DNA from: Sabethes cyaneus
Lineage: Eukaryota; Arthropoda; Insecta; Diptera; Culicidae
Assembly: GCF_943734655.1 (NCBI RefSeq)
Contig: NC_071355.1
Coordinates: forward strand, 235,690,027 to 235,754,026
Direction: 5' to 3'
DNA: 64,000 bases
The notes beneath the pieces were generated by a model that was given only the letters and a program-made list of their open reading frames with translations, did no database searches and had not been told where the DNA came from. Made by a program: the position numbers and the translations under genes. Below, one piece after another: positions 56,408-64,000 of the stretch; within the stretch, counting starts at the first letter, position 1; each line of letters opens with the position of its first letter.

Positions 56408-56837
56408 TGAATGCTTAGGTTGAAGAACCGGAGGAAAGGAGCGAACGAGATCTGCAGAAAATCGCTCGACTGTCCGCAAGGACCAAGAAGAAGAATTATA
56501 TAGCCAATAAATAAGTCAGTTCTACAGAACCGTGTTTCATGTCTCATGAACCAAGTATCGTTTTTCTTTTACTGAAAAATCAACCAAATTTTCTTAGCAG
56601 AAAGTCATGCTAAGTTTGACACAAATTTCCGTATGAGCTAGGTATTGTTTTCAGAGCGGGTCGAGCCTCAGACAGTAATGGTTCATTTGAAGAAACCACT
56701 ATTTAAAATAAAAATTTCTAAACCTGCAAATATTAAGCAAATTTTTGTGTGACATGCGTTCAGGGGTGGTCCCAACAACTAAAACATTTCAATTTTTTAA
56801 TTTTTCCTCACCTGAATAAAAAGCAAAATATTCCTGC

Positions 56838-56909
56838 TAGCAGAACGTAGTTTCGATCTACGGACCTCTGGGTTATGGGCCCAGCACGCTTCCACTGCGC
56901 CACTCTGCT
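56838..56909 (-). tRNA. initiator tRNA-Met (CAT), copy 1
   Basis: A 72-base cloverleaf on the minus strand: acceptor AGCAGAG/TTCTGCT with A73, anticodon loop with CAT between GGG and CCC pairs, and a T arm CGTAG-ATCGAAA-CTACG. The loop starts with A instead of T, the mark of eukaryotic initiator tRNA. No intron. A TTTT run follows within about 15 bases as terminator. Confidence 0.93.
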
Positions 56910-57588
56910 TCATCTGTATACGCAGGTACAGGCATATATAGGCTTTCCTTTTTCTATTAAAGCTTGTAATTTCGTCCATCGAGACATAAATTTGTTATCA
57001 TCGGGGTTGATTAGGGTTTATTTCTAATTCCCGTCGTAGTAAGGAAAGCCACTCTAATTTTCATCATTTCTTAGGTGGATTCAATGAATACTCCAAAAGG
57101 TCTGCTGCTGATTTGACTCAAACACACTTACCTTCCGATCCGCGCCCTTTGAATTCACTAAAAAGCGATTAATAAAGCATTTGATTGAAATTACGCAGCT
57201 GACTTTATATTTTAAATTCGTCGTACCGTTTTAAAACCCGTCCATCAAAATTTTTCATCGTCCGAACTAAAAATCGCAATAATGTTTACGAAGCTAGCGT
57301 GCATGTATTTGAGTAGGACAGCATGAAAAATATTATTCTGCAATAATTCTGTAGGTTATGCAAGTTTTCCCGGCTGCAGAATAACAACAATGCGTTGCGT
57401 GAGTTATTTTCATTTTATGAATGACGGAAATTGAAACGATTAGTCGACATTTTGTTCTTCGTCGCACGAAAAAACGTTGGAAATTTGGCTACTAGGAATT
57501 CTTTAATGAAAAAAGCATTTAAATAGATCTCGGCTCACTTTGATTGATCGCGCATGAGAGGCAACAAACTAAAATATTAGGAAATAAC
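56910..57588. other. no gene seen
   Basis: AT-rich flank of the tRNA gene. The part to about 57000 (CCATCGAGAC..AAATTTGTTATCAT) resembles the flank of the second initiator tRNA copy. Confidence 0.45.
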
Positions 57589-58678
57589 TAGGGGGACTGG
57601 GGGTATAATGCGCACGTTAAGAAGAATATCATATTATTCATCAATGCGGAATGCATTTCCAGAAACTAGATTATAAACCCTAAAGTAGAACAGTTTTTTA
57701 CCTAACATGCTCGTCCTGAAGCATAAAAATCAATAAAACACGTTTAAATCGTGAAATTATATAAGGCATTTGAAAATTTGTTTTCAGATTCGTTAGGGGT
57801 AAAATGCGCATAGGTGTGTACAAAACGAACCACAACAAAGGGTCAAAATGCACCGCAACAAATTGGCAAAATGCGCTGTCTGTTTTATTTTAATGCAAAC
57901 CCGGCACGACTCAGAACAGCGTGAGGACCTACCTACTTGTTAAATTTGTTATTCCGGATCGCGGTTTTGCAATCGCCAGGTCCATCTTCGCTGGAGCGGT
58001 CGATGCTAACATATCACACAAGGGTTTTTCTTGGTACCTTGCCGGCAACGGATCTTTCACTGTTTTTCACTGGTTTTCACTACCGCCGCAAGTGGCAGAC
58101 TCCGGCCAAGACCGATGGTGGGTTTTTCTTATGTAGCTTCGCGACATCTTAACCGGGTTTTTCGGAGCGAATCAGAATTAAAACAACACTTTGCCTTTTG
58201 CTTTTACCAACGTTTTGACGTTTGCCTAAAAGTGTATGGGCTACTAGATCGATTAACGTTTGGTTGCACTGCAAGTAAATTCATGCTTCTCAGGGTGCAT
58301 TTTGCCCCGCTAGAACTTGTTTAAAAAAAATCGTTTAAATCACATAAATAATAATTCAATTGAGCAATTTTACGTTGGCTGCTGGGTACCGAGACCATTG
58401 TTCAAAACAAAAGCCATTTACAGATACGTAATATTGTTTATTGGTGGCGTAATGTCTTACGAAAAAAGTTGCGAAAATTGTAAGAAATAAGCCTGCAAAT
58501 AATTTTTTTGTTTTTTCATAGGATTTATGTAATTTAGAAAGCTTATATGCTCAACACAAGATTGAAATGTAAAATAGAAGCGATTGGCACCCTAATTACA
58601 GTTTAAAAGTGAGTCATTCGTGAATTATTAAAGCGGCGCATTTTGCCCCGACTGGCCATTTTACCACCAGTTACCCTA
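57589..58678. mobile_element. 1.09-kb non-autonomous element with imperfect TIRs
   Basis: Left end TAGGGGGACTGGGGGTATAA and right end (inverted) TAGGGTAACTGGTGGTAAAA match at 19 of the first 25 positions. The motif GG(G/T)(T/C)(C/A)AAAATGC recurs inside in both orientations (near 57796, 57843, 57868, 58299 and 58633). No transposase was read. Confidence 0.6.
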
Positions 58679-58775
58679 ATTTGTGCATTGTGTGTCATAA
58701 AAATCGCTGATATTTTTAATAATTTGTGTTGGATAGGACGGGAATAGGCAATTACGACGAAGCAGCAACATACCC

Positions 58776-59590
58776 TACGTAAATTCTCTTCTGTTGGATA
58801 TTTGAAAAGCAGTTGAACCGAACTTACGGAGGTTTTTTATTGTTATTAATTTTCCAGTAACTGCCGCATATGTCATGTTTCGTGGCGACTTGACGTAGCC
58901 GACGACATTGTCTTGCTCGTACAACACCGAAACGGGATAGATGATCTCTTCAAGAGTTTCTGAGAATTCTATAGCGGGGAACACTGACAATAGCACCATC
59001 TTCACAGAAGCGTGACATCAGGGTGAGCAGGTGGATGCCTTTCAATATATTGGCAGTTAGGCATCGTTCCATGGTGGTTCCAAGACTGATATAGCCACAC
59101 AGATAAGGAAGGTCAAGAGTTCCGTTGCTAGTCTGCGAGGCATTTGGCGCTCAAACCAGATCTCTCTACATACCAGAAACCAAATTTTCAACTAAAACGT
59201 TGAGTCCGTATTGCTGAACGCCTGCGAAACGTGGTGCGTCTCGGTGGAGGCAACTCAAAAACTGCCAGTATTGTGTCATATGACTTGACAACTGGATGTC
59301 CAACGAGGAACTTCATCGTCGATGTCATCAACGGCCAATAGGAACAGAAATTCGAGAATGTAAGTGGAAGTGGATTGGTCACATCTTGAGGAAAGGAGAG
59401 AACAAGAGAAGTACTCGGAAAGCAAGGACAACGAGGAAGACGCAGCTTAGCCAACGATATTCGGGCTGTTGACGAGCACCTGTCCTGGCGACAGGTGAAA
59501 GTCATAGCAGGTAACCGTCGGCAGTGGAGATCTCTGATTTCAACCCTTTGTTCTACTGTACCGGCTGACATGGACCAATAAGTAAGTAAT
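58776..59590 (+). pseudogene. RTE-like LINE relic, RT palm to tail
   Basis: ADDIVLLVQHRNGIDDLFKS near 58897-58955 holds the catalytic ADD. It is followed by a QVDAFQYIGS-like box, IATQIRKVKSSVASLRGIWR, LRNVVRLGGGNSKTASI, and the C-terminal LSWRQVKVIAGNRRQWRSLI with VPADMDQ and TAA. Tandem TAAG units follow. The order is correct, but stops break it, and fingers and endonuclease are absent. Confidence 0.75.
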
Positions 59591-59771
59591 TAAGTTACTG
59601 TCACTTATTATGTATAAAAAATGTCGTATATGTTTACATTTTTTTGCAGTACTATGATAATAAGAGTCTCTAATCTAAACAAGAACGAATTGAACGATGT
59701 GTTCGTTACAGCAACAAAAACATTCCAACATTTCGTTGCACCGATATTAGAAAAGCAAAAGTTTACTCTGC

Positions 59772-59843
59772 TAGCAGAACGTAGTTTCGATCTACGGACC
59801 TCTGGGTTATGGGCCCAGCACGCTTCCACTGCGCCACTCTGCT
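59772..59843 (-). tRNA. initiator tRNA-Met (CAT), copy 2
   Basis: Identical 72-base gene to the copy at 56838-56909, same strand. Terminator-like TTTT follows the 3' end. Flanks on both sides are partly alike (CCATCGAGAC..CAT..TTATGAT upstream, TTTTGCTTTT downstream). Confidence 0.93.
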
Positions 59844-59966
59844 TCATATAAGTAGAGTGGCTTTTCATTTTCTACTCATGTTTACTCTGTTGTAAACCCA
59901 TCCATCGAGACTTACATTTATTATGATAGAAAAGCCACATAAACGCTTGCTGATCACGATACAGCG

Positions 59967-60085
59967 ACGTAAATTCTCTGTTGGATATTTGGCAGGCAGT
60001 TGAACCGAACTTACGGAGGCTTATTTATTGTTATTGATTTTTCAGTAACTGCTATATACGTCATGTTTCGTGGCGAAGCGCTTCG
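59967..60085. repeat. ~115-bp direct duplicate of 58776-58895
   Basis: TGTTGGATATTTG..CAG, TTGAACCGAACTTACGGAGG and TCATGTTTCGTGGCGA appear in both places in the same orientation. The second copy lacks the RT continuation. Confidence 0.7.
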
Positions 60086-60299
60086 CGCTTGGTCCGAAAT
60101 GCACGTTACATACTTCCACCGAAAGCCTTTCATTTTTTTGCTTATGCTGTTCATGAAATTTGGTAGTAACTTGGAGGCTTGCGTTTATGGAGTTTTAAGG
60201 TATTACGCTAAATTAGCTTTGCATATTTGTATCAGTTTGGTCAACCAAAGATCAACTCCACGATAATTACGTTCAGTAACTATTTGCCTCAGGATAGGC

Positions 60300-61319
60300 G
60301 CAACTCTGTTTTCGATGGTGCACTAAAAGCAATTAATCCTCATCGTCATACCTAGCCTACAGATAGCGATATTATTATCCTCTAATTGCGTTGGCCGTGC
60401 CATTGTGGGCCGGCTACTCCGGTGACATGCTCCTATAGCAACACGCTTTCTCTAACCTTTAGATAAAAGTTTAAACCATCCGATTGACCACCCACCGTGT
60501 TTTGCCGTACACCGTATAGAAATGCGTCAGTCGGCTAGCATCGTAATTAGCTTCCCGAGGAGTCTGGTCCGGATGAGACCGATCCGGCGGGAAATCAGGG
60601 TACGTGCTGGATTCCCTGTTCGCGCGCGGTGTTGTGTCTGATGTGCGTTCCGTTCACGGCACCGATTTGGCTTCCAGCCACAGGAGAATGTTCATTTGCG
60701 GTGGGCGACATTATGATCCGTTGATAGCATGTGCGAACAGCACCGGCAGCAGCAGCAGCAAGTTATTAAGTTGAACGCTAACGGTACACTTTGCGGATCC
60801 CGCGGGAAAATGACAGACGGTAAATAACACGACCATTCATGTGTGCACAAATTTATGGAAGCAGGGAGCATAACGAAAAAAAAGTTCATGCAATATTTAG
60901 TACCTAGGCATCTTATATTTCGTGCGTGTTCGTCTCTTTTCTGGCGTTTTTGTGGGAAAATTGTTTTCAGAAATTTTTTTTTATGGTTTTTATTTCTATC
61001 AGAATAATTTCAGTTATTAAAAAAATAAAAAAATCTCCAATCGAATTTCTTTGATTTGGGTTTATACATATGATTTGTGTTACAAAACTGTCTCATTTTG
61101 AACCCTGAGTCTTTTATGTTCACCGTGTCAAAGCAATTTTACTGCAATTTCAAAAATATATATCTTAGGAACAGTTTATTAAATCAGCTATGGAGGGCTG
61201 ATTAAAATAAATAAAAAAGAATTATAACTTTTAAGCAATTCTGCTTGATCGTTCGAGTGTTTACAGTGTTGTAAATCTTACTGGTTGCGGTCTATTTTTC
61301 ACTACATTTTTATTAACTA
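60300..61319. other. no gene seen; GC-richer unique stretch
   Basis: Between about 60380 and 60830 the DNA is less AT-rich than its surroundings and shows no repeat or coding signal, so a regulatory or noncoding role is possible. The rest is AT-rich. Confidence 0.35.
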
Positions 61320-61392
61320 GTTTCCGTAGTGTAGCGGTTATCACGTCTGCTTCACACGCAGAAGGTCCCCGGTTCGAACCCGGGCGGAAACA
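61320..61392 (+). tRNA. tRNA-Val (CAC), copy 1
   Basis: A 73-base cloverleaf: acceptor GTTTCCG/CGGAAAC, A73, anticodon loop TTCACAC with CAC, T arm CCCGGTTCGAACCCGGG. The A and B boxes are intact and TTTTT follows at about 61402. Confidence 0.95.
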
Positions 61393-61990
61393 AATTATTC
61401 TTTTTGTTTCCTTCTTCTCCATTATTCACTAGTTATCACCCATGTCATTTGGAAATAAATGTTTCATTTTTTCCTATACTTTTTCTGTTAAGTTAAAGAT
61501 TTTCAAATCAATAACTCAGTAATGGAGTTTTTGTTTTTAATCTGCTGTTTGTTTTCATTTAGCTTGGCTTCAACTCTAACCAGCTTCTTCAGCTAGCTTC
61601 AACTGATTTCGTTTTGTTACTTTTGAATTTCTGAAGCACTTTGAAGTGAAATTCACCAGAAATCAATTTTTAGTCATCATTAGAGAAACTGAATTGTTTT
61701 GAAGGGTAGAAAACTGAGACAGACAAACACTGCCAGAAATTCAGTAGCTATGTCCATGAGCTGGCAAATATAAGAATATTGCCAGGGATACGTATGGGCT
61801 GAATGTGTTTTATATTCGCCTTCATACAGGGCTGCCAATTTTTTCGAGCACTGATTTATTTTATTTCAATACTTGCAAATCCTTTGCAAAGCATTGTTAA
61901 TTGCGAATTGCTTTGAATTATTGTATGTATCTTACATTGAAATAAATCTCAAAAAAATCAGAGAAGTGTTATTTCAACAAACTTTTATAT
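61393..61990. other. no gene seen
   Basis: AT-rich spacer between tRNA-Val copy 1 and the foldback. Confidence 0.5.
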
Positions 61991-62162
61991 TTTCTTTGGG
62001 AAATGGCGTATGTAGTCAAACCAAAATCGTAACAAATTTTTAGTTACTCTCCGACGTTACGATTCCTTGAAAAAGCTTTAAAAATAAAAAGCGAAACGTC
62101 GGAGGGTAACTGAAAATTTGTTACGATTTTGGTTTGACTACATACGTCATTTCCCAAAGAAG
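61991..62162. repeat. foldback with ~70-bp arms
   Basis: The left arm starts TTTCTTTGGGAAATGGCG and runs to CTCTCCGACGTT. The right arm is its inverse complement with about four mismatches. The loop is about 30 bp. It could be a MITE or a hairpin RNA source. No target duplication. Confidence 0.8.
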
Positions 62163-62250
62163 TTACAAACAATAAGTCGAGATCATACTATGCTTTTACA
62201 TTTTTTTCTCCACTTTGTGGCACCTGTTATAATGTTGTAATGATCAACTG

Positions 62251-62323
62251 GTTTCCGTAGTGTAGTGGTTATCACGTCTGCTTCACACGCAGAAGGTCCC
62301 CGGTTCGAACCCGGGCGGAAACA
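62251..62323 (+). tRNA. tRNA-Val (CAC), copy 2
   Basis: Differs from copy 1 by one base in the D loop (GTAGTGG for GTAGCGG). All stems are intact and TTTTT follows at about 62332. Confidence 0.95.
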
Positions 62324-62710
62324 TGCTAAATTTTTGTTGCGTATGTTTTCGTTTCTTTAACTATTTGCTACTGATTGTTTAATAAGAGCACCCATGTTGT
62401 TCAAAATACCGTTATTAAAAAATAAAATAGGCCATTTAAATGGAAAATGCCATTTGGTTTGTATTTCCATCCTACACCCCTGAACCAATTTTTAAAAAAA
62501 TCGATCGACGAATTTTTGAGTTACGCCCTTTTGAAGCTTTAAAGGGCAGATTGCTCATATGAAGTAAATAAAAATCTTCAATTACATTTCCAAAATGAAC
62601 GTAAAACACAGCCGGTATTGATTTTTTATGCAGCATATGCCCATTGCCGACCATTCTAGGAGTTTTACGCTGTATTGGGACTAACCGGAAATGTCCCGGA
62701 CGAAAAATCA

Positions 62711-63148
62711 ATGACTGCTAATTTCCCGTTCAAAGCTTTCGAAAATTATTTCTACGGACATTTGGACCGATTTGAAGAGCCGAATCAGGTACGCCTAATT
62801 ATTTAAAATAGTCAGCAATCCATTTTCCCAAATCCCGGAAGCCAATAGCTAATTTTACTCATCATTTTCCGCACATGGTCTGTAGGACCCGTTATTATAA
62901 CCCTAAACCCGATTGGGTGGATTCCAAGAAACATCGCCACGTGGGTCGAACCTGGATACAAACGTCTGTTCCGGTATTCAACCGCAAATATTCCCGAAGG
63001 GGAGATCTGTTTCTGTCGGTACGAAGATCAAGTGCAATTGAGACGTAGCAGCAAGGACAGCGAAATTGAAGATATGTGCAGCGGCAGTAGCAGGATTCGT
63101 AGCACAAAAGCCGGTCGGCAGTATACCATACTAACCAAGCACGTGTAG
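62711..63148 (+). CDS. possible unassigned two-exon gene
   Basis: Exon 62711-62788 (starting MTANFPFKAFENYFYGHLDR) and exon 62849-63148 join in phase across a 60-bp intron with CAG|GTACGC and CCAATAG|C borders, giving 125 residues. The second exon opens with a hydrophobic stretch (LILLIIFRTW, SVGPVIITLNPIGW), then EPGYKRLFRYSTANIPEGE and a charged Ser-rich tail ending YTILTKHV. The frame is open upstream to 62660, where TTCTAG could be another acceptor. A GTGTAGGTGAG sequence at the end could be a donor instead of a stop. I recognise no family. The lead-in overlaps what may be repeat DNA, so it could also be a transposon product. Confidence 0.35.
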
Positions 63149-63239
63149 GTGAGACTAAATAAAGTAGGTTATAAGGAAGTGGAGACCGTGATTTATCAGT
63201 TTAGTGTGATATCCGAAATCTTGATCAGCCATCCATTGT

Positions 63240-64000
63240 GAGAAGCCGGCCCTGAGAGCAGAAAAGCTACTCACGGCCACGCTATAGCCATTCAAAAAGA
63301 GGCAGATGAAGCACGCCCTCAGGATCGCCGATGGTGTCTGACCAGCGATCGAGGGTTCTGTCCTAGTCGATCCTCAACCGACTTGTAATAAAAGCTGCCG
63401 GAGGAATGGATGGAAGGAGTTGTGTGTCTCATCTACTAAAAGGATTAACGGCTCGACCACTTCAACCATCGCGGTATAACACTGGTGAATACTGCCTACT
63501 AGATACACTCCCAGATCCTGTCACCGCTGTCACCGGCTGTCACCGATAGCACAAGGGTTCATAGGGAATTATCACCGAGATTTATTATCAGGCGGATTTC
63601 ATGTGGGTTCGCACCACTTTTGCCAAATTTTTACAATCCGCTAGATTTTTCAGAAAAGTCGGGAGAACGACGTGCTCGCGTATCATATCTGTATCAATTT
63701 CAAAGCAGCATACGATACAATCGATCAAGACTAGCTTTCGCAGATAATGCACAAACTTGGTTTTCCGGACAAACTCGAGTGATGAGTGTCAAGCGCATCT
63801 CGTGGAGGTAAAAGTAGAGAGGCGGAGGCGAAAAGCGGTAAGATACGATGGGCCAGACACAAACGTTAGGATGCCGGACAGTGCGACGAAAAGGGTTCTC
63901 TTCAACAACCCCATCGGCACCAGGAACAATGGGACACAACGGGCAAAATGGCTCGACCAGGTCGAAATGATTTGCGGCTTCTGAGACGCCCGGGAAATTG
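63240..64000 (+). pseudogene. RTE-like LINE fragments
   Basis: Near 63390-63500 it reads KLPEEWMEGVVCLIY, then RLDHFNH and a degraded ITLVNTAY. Near 63690-63780 it reads NFKAAYDTIDQD, then QIMHKLGFPDKLE. Near 63910-63990 a C-terminal NNPIGTRNNGTQRAKWLDQV follows. Large internal parts are deleted. It runs to the window edge. Confidence 0.6.

Noticed and set aside
1..64000. CRISPR arrays, bacterial operons, rRNA
   Set aside because: No regular direct-repeat/spacer array, no Shine-Dalgarno-led gene chains and no rRNA-like sequence were seen. The window is eukaryotic.

Overview
This window looks like mosquito nuclear DNA, probably culicine (Aedes/Culex type). The host genes have short introns of about 58-78 bp with ordinary GT-AG borders. 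The rest is crowded with decayed retrotransposons of mosquito character: BEL/Pao, a CR1-clade LINE resembling mosquito T1/Q, many copies of an RTE-like LINE, tRNA-derived SINEs and foldback/MITE elements. No bacterial, CRISPR or phage feature is present. Species and family names are inferred from protein patterns recognised by eye; no database search was possible.

Layout. 1-7.1 kb: BEL/Pao gag and integrase relics, two LINE relics and a 1.3 kb terminal-inverted-repeat element. 7.16-12.7 kb: the 3' coding exon and apparent long 3' UTR of an unassigned plus-strand gene with an Arg/Asp/Glu-rich, poly-Gly protein. 13-20.3 kb: LINE and SINE debris and inverted-repeat DNA. 21.9-33.2 kb: a complete slowmo/PRELID3 gene on the minus strand (four coding exons, 214 codons). 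Its ~10 kb second intron holds a crippled CR1 LINE on the other strand, other LINE scraps, a SINE and two inverted MITE copies. 32.1-35.9 kb: nested MITEs and SINEs around the slowmo promoter, including a hAT-type MITE with an 8-bp target duplication and a visible empty site. 36.2-37.5 kb: an intact four-exon metallophosphoesterase of the MPPE1/PGAP5 type. 40-47 kb: LINE and mariner-type relics. 49.2-51.9 kb: an intact two-exon glucosamine-6-phosphate deaminase. 52-56.4 kb: LINE relics, a SINE and a small element carrying a phased array of 16-bp palindromes. 56.8-62.3 kb: a tRNA neighbourhood with two identical initiator tRNA-Met genes (minus) and two tRNA-Val(CAC) genes (plus). 62.7-63.1 kb: a possible unassigned two-exon gene, followed by more LINE.

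The three firm protein genes have unrelated housekeeping roles: mitochondrial phosphatidylserine transfer, GPI-anchor remodelling and amino-sugar catabolism. Nothing suggests a shared pathway, and they appear to be neighbours by position only. The least explained structures are the phased palindrome array near 56.3 kb, the inverted repeats bracketing the slowmo promoter and first exons, and the acidic in-frame tail beyond two TAG codons at 7.78 kb.
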